Assembly (NCBI RefSeq): GCF_017488845.2
Contig: NZ_CP083370.1
Coordinates: 3,473,501-3,537,500 of the forward strand
Source: Ensifer canadensis
Lineage (GTDB): Bacteria; Pseudomonadota; Alphaproteobacteria; Rhizobiales; Rhizobiaceae
Length of the DNA: 64,000 nucleotides
Reading direction: 5' to 3'
Part shown: positions 17,776-25,888 of the stretch, piece after piece
Position numbering within the stretch: position 1 is the stretch's first letter
Layout of the letters: every line of letters starts with the position of its first letter
Translations under genes and position numbers: made by a program
Notes under the pieces: generated by a model
Seen by the model: only the letters and a program-made list of their open reading frames with translations
Told to the model about the DNA's origin: nothing
Database searches by the model: none

Positions 17776-18582
17776 ATGGCCCTTTCCGTCGCCACGTGGA
17801 ATATCAACTCCGTTCGCCTGCGCATGCCGCTGATCGAACATCTGCTGAAGACCTGGCAGCCCGACATTCTCTGCCTGCAGGAAACCAAGTGCCCGAACGA
17901 CCAGTTTCCGTCAAAGCCACTCAAGGCACTCGGCTACAACCATATCGAGATGCACGGCCAGAAGGGCTATCACGGCGTCGCGACGATCTCGCGTCTGCCC
18001 CTGCACGAGCTTAGCGACCGCCGCGACTATTGCGGCGTCGGCGATGCGCGCCACCTTTCGGTGGTGTTCGAGGCGGGCGGCAAGAAGATCCGCCTGCACA
18101 ATTTCTACGTTCCCGCCGGCGGCGACGAACCGGACAGGTCGATCAACCCGAAGTTCGGCCACAAGCTCGATTTCGTCGATGAGATGAAGCTGCTGCACGC
18201 CGAAGCCGAGGCGGGCATCTCCTCCATCCTCGTCGGCGACCTCAACATCGCGCCGCTCGAGGACGACGTCTGGTCGCACAAGCAACTCCTGAAGATCGTC
18301 AGCCATACGCCGATCGAAACCGAGGGCCTCAACACGGTGATGAACGGCGGCGCCTGGGTCGACCTGATGCGCCAGCATGCGCCGGCGCCGACCAAGCTCT
18401 ATACCTGGTGGAGCTACCGCGCGAAGGATTGGGAAGCGGCCGACCGCGGCCGACGCCTCGACCACATCTGGTCGTCGGCCGACCTCGCGCCGAAGCTGAC
18501 GCAGGTGGATATCCTGCGGGAAGCGCGCGGCTGGGAGCGGCCGTCGGACCATGTGCCGGTGATCGCGCATTTCGATATTTAG
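17776..18582 (+). CDS. xthA: Exodeoxyribonuclease III
   Basis: A 268-residue class II AP endonuclease/3'-5' exonuclease for base-excision repair. Motifs are WNINSVRLR (residues 6-14), LCLQETKCP with the metal-ligand Glu, YHGVATISR, VGDLNIAPLEDDVW with the catalytic Asp/Asn pair, and the C-terminal RLDHIWSS and SDHVPVIAHFDI with the catalytic His. Length is standard. It is flanked on both sides by copies of the palindromic repeat (B before, C after). Confidence 0.96.
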   Translation: MALSVATWNINSVRLRMPLIEHLLKTWQPDILCLQETKCPNDQFPSKPLKALGYNHIEMHGQKGYHGVATISRLPLHELSDRRDYCGVGDARHLSVVFEAGGKKIRLHNFYVPAGGDEPDRSINPKFGHKLDFVDEMKLLHAEAEAGISSILVGDLNIAPLEDDVWSHKQLLKIVSHTPIETEGLNTVMNGGAWVDLMRQHAPAPTKLYTWWSYRAKDWEAADRGRRLDHIWSSADLAPKLTQVDILREARGWERPSDHVPVIAHFDI

Positions 18583-18600
18583 AGCGGCAACGCTCTACTG

Positions 18601-18699
18601 CGTGTTTCCTTAAATCCTATTCGATTTAAGGATAAAAACATGCAGCAATTCAAAGTGCTACAGCGCCGCGCGTCTAATAAGACGCGCGGCGCTGTAGCA
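18601..18699 (+). repeat. Copy C of the two-hairpin repeat element
   Basis: Hairpin I is TTTCCTTAAATC-ctatt-CGATTTAAGGA. It is followed by TAAAAACATGCAGCAATTCAAAGTG. Hairpin II is GCTACAGCGCCGCGCGTCT-aata-AGACGCGCGGCGCTGTAGC (18658-18699), nearly perfect. It is the cleanest copy in the window and may also end xthA transcription. Confidence 0.88.
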
Positions 18700-18710
18700 C
18701 GATCAGCTGC

Positions 18711-18750
18711 ATCAAGAAAAGATGAGTAAAAATCTCATATTTTTCTTGAT
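18711..18750 (+). promoter_or_regulatory. AT-rich palindrome with IRO-like (RirA) box
   Basis: ATCAAGAAAA pairs with TTTTTCTTGAT around a core ATGAGTAAAAATCTCAT. The core includes TGA-N9-TCA (18723-18737), the published RirA iron-responsive operator pattern of rhizobia. It lies about 150 bases before a siderophore receptor gene, so iron repression is plausible. Confidence 0.55.
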
Positions 18751-18897
18751 CCTGTTTTTCGAAGCGATTATCCCTTTTTGCGAGCGGCGGGGACACCGCC
18801 TCCGGCGGCTAAGCAGCCGTCGTTTCCATTGATTTTCGGGTGCTTCGCTCCGGGCCAGTCCGGAGGGCTTTCGTGCGCCCGCAAAAGGGGCCAGATC

Positions 18898-21072
18898 ATG
18901 CGCAAGATTTTTCCGAACAGACCCGTTCGCACCTCGCTTCGTTCCCTTTCGGCAACAACGGCACTACTCGCGATCACGATCGGACTGCTATCAAATTCCG
19001 CCACCGCGCAGACGGCCACGAGTGAGAAGACGACACGGCTGCAGAAGATCGAGGTTTCGGCCGCACAGGCGGCCACCAGCATCGCCGAGGACAATGATAC
19101 CATCGCACCGTCGCGCAATATCACGGCGCTGAAGACCGACACGCCACTGGTCGAGACCCCGCGCTCGGTCTCCGTCGTCACCCGCAAGGAACTGGAGGAG
19201 CGTGGCGCCCAGGACATGATCCAGGCAACCCGCTATGCCGCCGGTGTTACCACCGGCGCCTTCGGCTTCGACCCGCGCTTCGACCAGATCTACATTCGCG
19301 GCTTCGAGACGACCACAACCGGCGACTTCCGCGACGGCCTGCGCCAGCCCTATATGAACTACGGCACCTTCCCGACCGAGATCTACGGTCTCGACCGCAT
19401 CGAGATCATCAAGGGACCGGTGTCGGTGCTGTACGGCGCCGCCGGTGTCGGCGGCATCGTCAACCGCATTTCCAAGATGCCGCAGGACGACACGCACCGC
19501 GAGGTCGAAGTTCAATACGGCACGATCGGCCGCGCCCAGACGGCCTTCGATTTCGGCGGCCCGGCGACCGCCGAAGGCGACTTTCTCTATCGTATCGTCG
19601 GTCTGCTGCGGAACGGCGAAACCAGCTACGACGTTGCCGACGACCGCTACCTGCTGCAGCCCTCCTTCACCTGGAAGCCGGACGAGGCAACGTCGCTGAC
19701 CGTCTACGGCCTCGGACAGAAGGGCGAGAGCGATGCCAGCCCGCGGGTGTTCGAATATGGCGGCAAGCTGCTGCGCTACAGCGATCCGGAATACGATCAC
19801 CAGAAGGTGCGGCAGTATCAGGCTGGCTTCAAGCTCGAGCACGAATTCGACAATGGCCTGATCTTCCGTCAGCACGCCCGCGTCAGCGACATGGATTTGG
19901 ACGCCCGCTATCTCGAGTTCGGCACGGCAACTGGCAATGTCTACGAGCGGTCGCCGGTCGCGATTACCGACAATCAGCGCACCTACCAGATCGACAACCA
20001 GTTGCTGGCGACCTTCGATACCGGCGCCATCTCGCACACACTGCTGACCGGCCTCGACTATACCTGGATCACGTCAGACTTCGGGCTCGGCTTTGGCGCC
20101 AGCGATCCGGCCTATCGCTTCGACCTCGACAATCCGACCTTCGGCATCACCGGCCCGACGCCCGCGCTCACCAGCTTCAGTGGCCGCGATCTGCGCCAGA
20201 CCGGCATCTATGCTGAGGACCAGGCGGAATTCGGCAACTGGCGCGCCGTCGCCGGCCTGCGCCACGACTGGGTGGACCAGACGAGCACCAACAAGAACAC
20301 CGGTGCAGTCGACCGCAAGGACGACGGTGAAGTCACCGGCCAGGTGGGCCTGCTCTACCTCTTCGACAACGATATTGCGCCCTACGCCAGCTACGGCACG
20401 TCCTTCGTGCCGAGCACGCAGCTCTCGGCAGATGGTACGGTTCTGGATCCGACGACGGGCGAGCAGATCGAACTGGGCATCAAATACCAGCCGGAAGGCG
20501 AGGCCTATTCGCTGAGCGCCGCCGTCTACCGGATCGTCGAAACCGGGGCGCCGCAATATGTCGCGGACGCGTCGCTGCCCGTCGGCTACTACTACAAATC
20601 TTCGGGCGAGGTGACCACCAAGGGCTTCGAGGTCGAGGCGCGACGCGAATTCGACAATGGCTTCAGCCTGATCGCCGCCTACACCTACAACGACGCCGAG
20701 ATCACCGGGAACGTCAATCCCGCACTGATCGGCAACGTGCCCTCGACCAAGCCGCGCAACATCGCATCCCTCTGGGTGAACTACCTCGTGCCAGACGATA
20801 CGCAGCTCGCCGGTCTCAGCCTTGGCGGCGGTATCCGCGCCACCTCCAAGTCCTTCACCTCCGACGACAATACGGCGGAAAACGGCGGCGCCGTCTACTT
20901 CGACGCGTCGATCGCCTATGATTTCGGCGTGAAAAATCCCGATCTGAACGGATTGTCGCTGGCCGTCAGCGCAACCAACATTGGCGACCGGCGCGAAGAA
21001 GTCTGCACCGACGGTTACTGCTACTTCGGCCAGGGCCGCACCGTGCTCGGCACGCTCAAGTACAAATGGTAG
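18898..21072 (+). CDS. TonB-dependent siderophore receptor
   Basis: A 724-residue outer-membrane receptor of the FhuA/FoxA-like siderophore class. The signal peptide covers about residues 1-37 (ending NSATAQ), and LQKIEV is a TonB-box-like segment at 44-50. The plug (about 70-220) shows TPRSVSVVTRKELEERGAQDM and IEIIKGPVSVLYG, then a beta barrel ending in an aromatic residue (TLKYKW). The ligand cannot be named; ferrichrome- or ferrioxamine-type hydroxamates are common for this class. ATG 18898 gives a proper signal peptide and follows AAGGGG; the frame is open from 18778. An iron-box-like palindrome lies upstream. No transport partner is adjacent. Confidence 0.93.
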   Translation: MRKIFPNRPVRTSLRSLSATTALLAITIGLLSNSATAQTATSEKTTRLQKIEVSAAQAATSIAEDNDTIAPSRNITALKTDTPLVETPRSVSVVTRKELEERGAQDMIQATRYAAGVTTGAFGFDPRFDQIYIRGFETTTTGDFRDGLRQPYMNYGTFPTEIYGLDRIEIIKGPVSVLYGAAGVGGIVNRISKMPQDDTHREVEVQYGTIGRAQTAFDFGGPATAEGDFLYRIVGLLRNGETSYDVADDRYLLQPSFTWKPDEATSLTVYGLGQKGESDASPRVFEYGGKLLRYSDPEYDHQKVRQYQAGFKLEHEFDNGLIFRQHARVSDMDLDARYLEFGTATGNVYERSPVAITDNQRTYQIDNQLLATFDTGAISHTLLTGLDYTWITSDFGLGFGASDPAYRFDLDNPTFGITGPTPALTSFSGRDLRQTGIYAEDQAEFGNWRAVAGLRHDWVDQTSTNKNTGAVDRKDDGEVTGQVGLLYLFDNDIAPYASYGTSFVPSTQLSADGTVLDPTTGEQIELGIKYQPEGEAYSLSAAVYRIVETGAPQYVADASLPVGYYYKSSGEVTTKGFEVEARREFDNGFSLIAAYTYNDAEITGNVNPALIGNVPSTKPRNIASLWVNYLVPDDTQLAGLSLGGGIRATSKSFTSDDNTAENGGAVYFDASIAYDFGVKNPDLNGLSLAVSATNIGDRREEVCTDGYCYFGQGRTVLGTLKYKW

Positions 21073-21111
21073 GTGAAAACGCCTGGCGTGCGACCGTCTA
21101 TCGGGAGTGCG

Positions 21112-21567
21112 TCAGGCGAAACGGCCGGCCAGTGCGCCTGCGCGGCGGATCATCGCCTGCAGGTTCTCGCGGATGCGCGCCTCCACGAGGGCGGCAACTT
21201 CCGGGTATTCTTCCAGCATGCGCCGGAACAGCGGGCGATTGATGCGGATCACTTCGCTGTCTTCGTCCGCGGTCGCGGTAAACTTGCGTTCCACCATCGA
21301 GATCAGCGCCAGTTCCGAGAGAAGCGCGCCGCGGCCGACGGTGGTGACATCCTCCATCGCGCCGTCGGCATTGGCTTTCGAAAGCGAGAGGCTGCCGCTG
21401 GCAATGGCAAAGGCGCAATCGGCCGGAGCGCCCTCGCGAAACAGCTCCTGCCCTTTGAACACGCGTCGACGTTCGGCGCCAAAGGCAATCAGCCTCAGCT
21501 TGTCCTCGCTGATATCGGCAAAAAGCGGCACATTGGACAGAAGAACGATGTCGTCGTTGAGCGCCAA
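21112..21567 (-). CDS. Stand-alone cyclic-nucleotide-binding domain protein
   Basis: A 151-residue protein consisting of one cNMP-binding beta-roll (residues 10-120) and a short helical tail, without the helix-turn-helix of Crp/Fnr regulators. Domain marks are VFKGQELFREGAPADCAFAIASGSLSLS and GRGALLSELALI. The phosphate-binding cassette does not show the full canonical RxA, so nucleotide binding is unproven. The start is TTG at 21567, supported by GGGAGG seven bases upstream; there is no ATG nearby. It lies downstream of a response regulator on the same strand (114 bases apart). Confidence 0.85.
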   Translation of the reverse strand: MALNDDIVLLSNVPLFADISEDKLRLIAFGAERRRVFKGQELFREGAPADCAFAIASGSLSLSKANADGAMEDVTTVGRGALLSELALISMVERKFTATADEDSEVIRINRPLFRRMLEEYPEVAALVEARIRENLQAMIRRAGALAGRFA

Positions 21568-21681
21568 ACGGCTAACCTCCCTGAATCACGATGCTCCGGG
21601 GTTCGAAACCCAAGAGCATAGCAATCGATGCAAATAGTCCGAAGCAGCTGACGTGCGGAGAAATCATCGGACGTCGCCGCC

Positions 21682-22365
21682 TCACGGAACGATCTTGTAG
21701 CCGCCGTTCTCTGTCACCAAAATCTCGGCATTGGAAGGGTCTCGCTCGATTTTCTGGCGGAGCCGATAGACATGTGTTTCGAGCGTATGCGTCGTCACGC
21801 CGGAATTGTAACCCCAGACTTCTTCGAGCAGCACGTCGCGCGTCACCACCTTCTGGTCGGCGCGATAGAGATAGCGGATGATCGCCGCTTCCTTTTCGGT
21901 CAGCCGGATCTTCTGGCCGTTTTCGAGCGTCAGCAGCTTCTGGCTCGGCTTGAACGTGTAGGGACCGACACTGAAGGTCGCATCTTCGCTCTGTTCGTGC
22001 TGGCGCAGCTGCGCGCGGATACGGGCGAGGAGGACGGCGAAGCGGAACGGCTTGGTGACATAGTCGTTCGCGCCGGCTTCCAGACCGAGGATCGTATCCG
22101 AATCCGTGTCATGACCGGTGAGCATGATGATCGGCGCCTTGAAGCCGCCCTTGCGCAAGAGCTTGACCGCCTCGCGCCCGTCCATGTCGGGCAGACCGAC
22201 ATCCATGATCAGCAGATCGACCTGCTGGGCGCGCGCCGCCTGTATCCCCTTGCCGGCAGTCGCTTCCTGAAGAAGATCGAACTCCTCGTACAGCGAAAGC
22301 TGTTCGACCAACGTTTCGCGCAGGTCATTGTCGTCGTCGACAAGAAGAATGGTACGGGTCGCCAT
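21682..22365 (-). CDS. OmpR/PhoB-family response regulator
   Basis: A 227-residue two-component regulator. The receiver domain (5-120) has the acidic pocket DDD near residue 10, the phospho-acceptor Asp in LLIMDVGLPDMDG, the switch Thr in IIMLTGHD, and Lys in YVTKPF. The winged-helix DNA-binding domain (about 130-227) ends with THTLETHVYRLRQKIERD. No histidine kinase is adjacent, so it is an orphan in this window. ATG 22365 follows AGGAATTGTCCC; the open frame extends 10 codons further. Targets are unknown. Confidence 0.93.
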   Translation of the reverse strand: MATRTILLVDDDNDLRETLVEQLSLYEEFDLLQEATAGKGIQAARAQQVDLLIMDVGLPDMDGREAVKLLRKGGFKAPIIMLTGHDTDSDTILGLEAGANDYVTKPFRFAVLLARIRAQLRQHEQSEDATFSVGPYTFKPSQKLLTLENGQKIRLTEKEAAIIRYLYRADQKVVTRDVLLEEVWGYNSGVTTHTLETHVYRLRQKIERDPSNAEILVTENGGYKIVP

Positions 22366-22508
22366 GGGACAATTCCTGTTTGCTTCCGGTTTCAAACTAG
22401 CTCAAATGCCCGTGTTGGCAAGCGAACCGGTTTTGGAACCTCGTTATATATGCAACCGTGCTTATGGTGCCCGCCAAATCACGGACAATTCAAAAATCTG
22501 TGAGAGAG

Positions 22509-23057
22509 ATGCGCAAGAAAACGTCGGGAAGAAGGCCAGTCAAATCCGTCATCACCGTCCGGCCTGCCCCGCTTGATCGCAGGCGTGCACTGGTTACCTT
22601 CGATGGCCGCACGGAGCAAGCGGCCATCGGCCGCAGCGGCATTACCAGCCGCAAGCGCGAGGGCGACGGTGCCACGCCGCGCGCCGCGATGAAACTCATC
22701 GGCGGCTATGTCAGGCGCGACCGCATCCTGCTGCCGCCGACGCCGCTGCCGATGCGGGCCACGCGTAACGGCATGCTCTGGTGCGACGCTCCCAGTCATG
22801 CCCGCTACAACCGTCCAGCCAATGCGCCCTTCGCGCCGAGCCACGAGGACATGATGCGCACGGACAGGCTCTACGACATCTGCCTGGTGATGGACTGGAA
22901 CCTGACCAGCCGGCGCCGTTATGCCGGGTCGGCAATATTCTTTCACCTCATCCGCCCCGGATACGAGCCGACCGAGGGCTGCGTCGCCATAAGCCTTGCC
23001 GCCATGCGCCGGCTGATCCCGCATCTGCGTCGCGGCACCGTCGTCAAAGTTGTCTAA
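22509..23057 (+). CDS. L,D-transpeptidase family protein (YkuD domain)
   Basis: A 182-residue protein with a YkuD-like catalytic core. The motif HLIRPGYEPTEGCVAIS (about residues 146-162) carries the catalytic His and Cys that cross-link or modify peptidoglycan. The N terminus is basic and lacks a clear signal peptide, unlike most exported members. RYNRPANAPFAPSHEDM resembles the group of alphaproteobacterial L,D-transpeptidase-like proteins with ill-defined roles. GAGAGAG precedes ATG 22509; the frame is open upstream to 22458. Confidence 0.85.
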   Translation: MRKKTSGRRPVKSVITVRPAPLDRRRALVTFDGRTEQAAIGRSGITSRKREGDGATPRAAMKLIGGYVRRDRILLPPTPLPMRATRNGMLWCDAPSHARYNRPANAPFAPSHEDMMRTDRLYDICLVMDWNLTSRRRYAGSAIFFHLIRPGYEPTEGCVAISLAAMRRLIPHLRRGTVVKVV

Positions 23058-23204
23058 TGTCGACGCTGCAATATGAGGCATGACCGGCGATCGAAAGAAG
23101 AATTCGGAAAGCATAGATCACGCGAGAAACCTCACCGGCCACAACCATCAACACTTCCGCAAGCTCTGGTGTCTATGTAGCCTCAAGCGAGATTTGCAGG
23201 ACGA

Positions 23205-23864
23205 GTGCTGCCGATGCTGACCAAGACGGCCAAAGCGATACCGGCGACCGACGGACGGTTCTTCGGGATAAAAGAGGTTCGTGATAGCGCGGACGGCGTC
23301 TCGCAAGGTTCCGACATTGCGCAGCTGCTCGACTGGGTCGAATCCTATCTGATGGCCGGCCATTCCGATCTCGGACGAACCGGCGCTGTCTGCCCCTTTA
23401 CCCGCCAGGCCGCCAAGATCGATACCGTCCGGTTGGCGATTTCTGACGCGCGCGCCGAGGACGAAGACACGGTCTTTGCGCTCATCCGTGGCGCATTCGG
23501 CGAACTCGAAGCCATCCCCTGCAAACCCGCGATGAAGCATTTCCGCACGGTGATCGTTGGCTTTCCTGACTGCGCCGATGCGGATGGGATCGCGATGTTG
23601 AAGCGCATCCAGCGGCGGCATCGGTTCTATTCACTCGCCCGCGCCCGGATGATCGGCATGATGCATGCAGGCTCCGAGGATCGCGGCCTGTGGAACCCGG
23701 ACTTCCGACCACTGCGCTCGCCGATGCCGGTTCTCGCGATCCGGCATCTGGTCGAGAACGATGCCCCGTTCGCCGCTCTCCACCCCGCCCTCATGGTTGC
23801 CTATCTTGCCCGTTTCCCGATCAGAGGAACGCGGCGGCTCGTCAATCACTTCCGAAGCGGCTGA
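23205..23864 (+). CDS. Uncharacterised protein (possibly DUF6875)
   Basis: A 219-residue soluble protein with no assigned function. A central part reads GRTGAVCPFTRQAAKIDTVRLAI, with a single conserved-looking Cys-Pro-Phe, followed by an alpha/beta stretch and LARARMIGMMHAGSEDRGLWNPDFRPLRSPMPVLAIRHLVENDAPF. From memory this resembles proteins called DUF6875, seen in some biosynthetic clusters. It sits 3 bases before the acetyltransferase-like gene and is surely translated with it. ATG 23205 and ATG 23214 are both possible starts. Confidence 0.65.
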   Translation: MLPMLTKTAKAIPATDGRFFGIKEVRDSADGVSQGSDIAQLLDWVESYLMAGHSDLGRTGAVCPFTRQAAKIDTVRLAISDARAEDEDTVFALIRGAFGELEAIPCKPAMKHFRTVIVGFPDCADADGIAMLKRIQRRHRFYSLARARMIGMMHAGSEDRGLWNPDFRPLRSPMPVLAIRHLVENDAPFAALHPALMVAYLARFPIRGTRRLVNHFRSG

Positions 23865-23867
23865 GCC

Positions 23868-25055
23868 ATGCCCGGCCGAGCGACGTCGCCGATCGCCGAC
23901 GCAGTTGAGATAACTCCGAGCTCTCAGCTTTTGGGCGACAATCTCCAAATCAGTTGCGTCACAAGTCTCGAAGGCTTCGAGGCCCTGCACAAGGAATGGG
24001 ACGACCTGTTCGAGCGGACGGCGGAGCCTCAGCAGGTGTTCCAGCGTCATATCTTCCTGCGACACTGGGCGCGGCACTATCTCGATCCAAAGACGCAGCT
24101 CTGCATCCTCATCGGTCGTATCGACGGGCGTCTCGTCACCCTCTGGCCACTGGTGCGCCGGCGCAAGCTTGGTTTTGATGTGCTTGGTTTCATGGGAGCG
24201 CCGGTGACCCAATTCGGCGACGTGCTCGTCGAGGCCGGCGAGAACAGACACGCCTTGCTCGAAGCCGGCTGGAACGCCGTCGCATCGCTCGGCGCCGATC
24301 TCTTCGAAGCACGGCGGGTAAGAGCGGATGCTGCCCTATGCGGATCGGTGATCCCAAGCGGCGCCTCCTTGCCTGGCGACGTGCAGGCGCCTTTCGCAAG
24401 CCTGTCACGGCGGGTGACAGCCGATGGCCCCGGCATCGCCTATTCCGCACGCGAGCGCTCGAACTATCGGCGCCGGCTGCGAAGGCTGCGAGAGCACGGC
24501 GACATCACCTTTACCGAGCCGGAGCCGGGGTCAACAGCCGCAACGGCCGCAGCCGCTGCCATCACCATCAAGAAGAACTGGCTGCTCGAAAACGCGATCC
24601 TGTCGCCGACCGTCATGGACAGCCGCTTCCAAGCGTTCTTCGAGGACCTGGCCGGCGATCCCGGCGCCGGCCTCTGCGCCTCGACGATCGCCTGCGATGG
24701 GCGGCCGATCGGCGTCGATCTGTCCTTCGATTGCAAGGGCCACACCTTCGGACACGTGCTGGCAACCGACCCTGGCTATGACCGCGAGGGCCTCGGGCGG
24801 CTGCTGATCCACCGGACATTCGCGGCCGCCGCCGATCGCGGCAGCCGTGTCTTCGACCTGCTGGCGCCAGCGGATGGCTACAAGATGCAGCACGCCGACG
24901 GGCTGGTTGCCGTCAGCGACTATGCTTTCGCGTTCTCCTGGCGCGGCTGGCTGCTGCGCGAGCTTGTCATGGCGCGGCTGCAACCGGCGGCCAAGGTCTT
25001 GGCAAAGCGCCTTCCGTCCGCCCTTGTGCGCAGGCTGGCAAAACACAAGATCTGA
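23868..25055 (+). CDS. BioF2-like GNAT-fold acyltransferase
   Basis: A 395-residue protein with the tandem GNAT fold of the BioF2-like/CelD acetyltransferase family (Acetyltransf_6), members of which act in polysaccharide or peptidoglycan-bridge chemistry. The N-terminal half (30-150) has FQRHIFLRHWARHYLDP and LVTLWPLVRRRKLGFDVLGFMG. The C-terminal half (190-350) has YRRRLRRLREHGDITF and GHTFGHVLATDPGYDREGLGRLL. The start follows the upstream gene by 3 bases (TGAGCCATG), a tight operon. The acyl donor and acceptor are unknown. Confidence 0.83.
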   Translation: MPGRATSPIADAVEITPSSQLLGDNLQISCVTSLEGFEALHKEWDDLFERTAEPQQVFQRHIFLRHWARHYLDPKTQLCILIGRIDGRLVTLWPLVRRRKLGFDVLGFMGAPVTQFGDVLVEAGENRHALLEAGWNAVASLGADLFEARRVRADAALCGSVIPSGASLPGDVQAPFASLSRRVTADGPGIAYSARERSNYRRRLRRLREHGDITFTEPEPGSTAATAAAAAITIKKNWLLENAILSPTVMDSRFQAFFEDLAGDPGAGLCASTIACDGRPIGVDLSFDCKGHTFGHVLATDPGYDREGLGRLLIHRTFAAAADRGSRVFDLLAPADGYKMQHADGLVAVSDYAFAFSWRGWLLRELVMARLQPAAKVLAKRLPSALVRRLAKHKI

Positions 25056-25080
25056 TCCAATCAGGCAAGCCGGCGCGGCC

Positions 25081-25617
25081 TCAGGCGAGTTGGCGCGGCG
25101 TGACGAAATCGATGAGACGGCACCGGCCCGATGCCAGGTCCTCCCAACTGGAGCCGTCGAACGCGAGTACGGCAAGCGCCGCTGTCGGAAACTTCTCCCG
25201 CATGCGCGCGAGCGCCTCCTGCCTGCCCGATCCGGCCAGCAGATGCGCAAGTTCCTCCATGCCCGGATTGTGGCCAACGACAAGCAGGTTACGGATATCA
25301 GGGTCAACGGCGCGAATGGTCGCCAGAATGGCGGGTGCCCCAACTTCGTAGATGTCGCGCGTCTCACGGGTGGGGATTGGCGGCGGCAGGTTATCCCGAA
25401 CCAGCGCCCAGGTTTCCCGCGCACGTCGCGCAGTGGAAACGATCGCGAGCCCCGGGATCAGCCCTTTGCGCTTCATATCTGCGCCGATCAGTGGCGCCGC
25501 CTTGCGGCCGCGCTCGCCGAGCGGCCGGTCGTGATCCGGCACGCCGTCCGGCCATGCGGACTTGGCATGGCGCAACAGCATCAGGCGGTATGTTTTCGCC
25601 CCGCGATCCCCGGCCAT
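25081..25617 (-). CDS. SixA-type histidine phosphatase
   Basis: A 178-residue phosphoglycerate-mutase-like phosphatase. The RHG-type motif MLLRHAKSAW (about residues 13-22) provides the phospho-accepting His, VSTARRARETW the second Arg, and VVGHNPGMEEL the second catalytic His. E. coli SixA dephosphorylates phospho-His on phosphotransfer proteins; the target here is unknown. ATG 25617 has AGGAGG five bases upstream; a GTG just before it is too close to that site. It converges with the BioF2-like gene (25-base gap). Confidence 0.9.
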   Translation of the reverse strand: MAGDRGAKTYRLMLLRHAKSAWPDGVPDHDRPLGERGRKAAPLIGADMKRKGLIPGLAIVSTARRARETWALVRDNLPPPIPTRETRDIYEVGAPAILATIRAVDPDIRNLLVVGHNPGMEELAHLLAGSGRQEALARMREKFPTAALAVLAFDGSSWEDLASGRCRLIDFVTPRQLA

Positions 25618-25695
25618 CACGTCCTCCTTCGCAGCGAAGTACGATCTACTCCGTCAGGTCCATTCTGGCATCGCTTCGACGTTTTGTCCCCGTAC

Positions 25696-25803
25696 TGCAT
25701 AATTCCTTAAATCGGAATCGATTTAAGGAGGAAATTATGCAGCAGGTTTAATGCGCTACAGCGTCCTTTGCGCCTCATATCTGACGCGCAAAGGACGCTG
25801 TAG
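25696..25803 (+). repeat. Copy D of the two-hairpin repeat element
   Basis: Hairpin I: ATTCCTTAAATCG-gaa-TCGATTTAAGGAG. It is followed by GAAATTATGCAGCAGGTTTAATG. Hairpin II: CTACAGCGTCCTTTGCGC, loop, GCGCAAAGGACGCTGTAG, with at least 17 paired bases. The ATG has a strong GGAGG nearby but would encode only MQQV before a stop. Confidence 0.88.
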
Positions 25804-25813
25804 GAGTGAACCA

Positions 25814-25840
25814 CAAAAAAGGCCGCCCCGAAGGGCGGCC
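25814..25840 (-). terminator. Rho-independent terminator of leuC
   Basis: Read on the minus strand: GGCCGCCC-TTCG-GGGCGGCC followed by six T (25820-25815). It lies 49 bases after the leuC stop. Confidence 0.93.
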
Positions 25841-25888
25841 ATCAACGCCGGAAAGCTCAGGAACCGGCTTATTTCCACTCGCGCCAGC

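Noticed and set aside
25696..25803. Tiny gene in repeat copy D (GGAGG then ATGCAGCAGGTTTAA)
   Set aside because: It encodes four residues only; the other copies give different short frames, so it is treated as a feature of the repeat rather than a gene.
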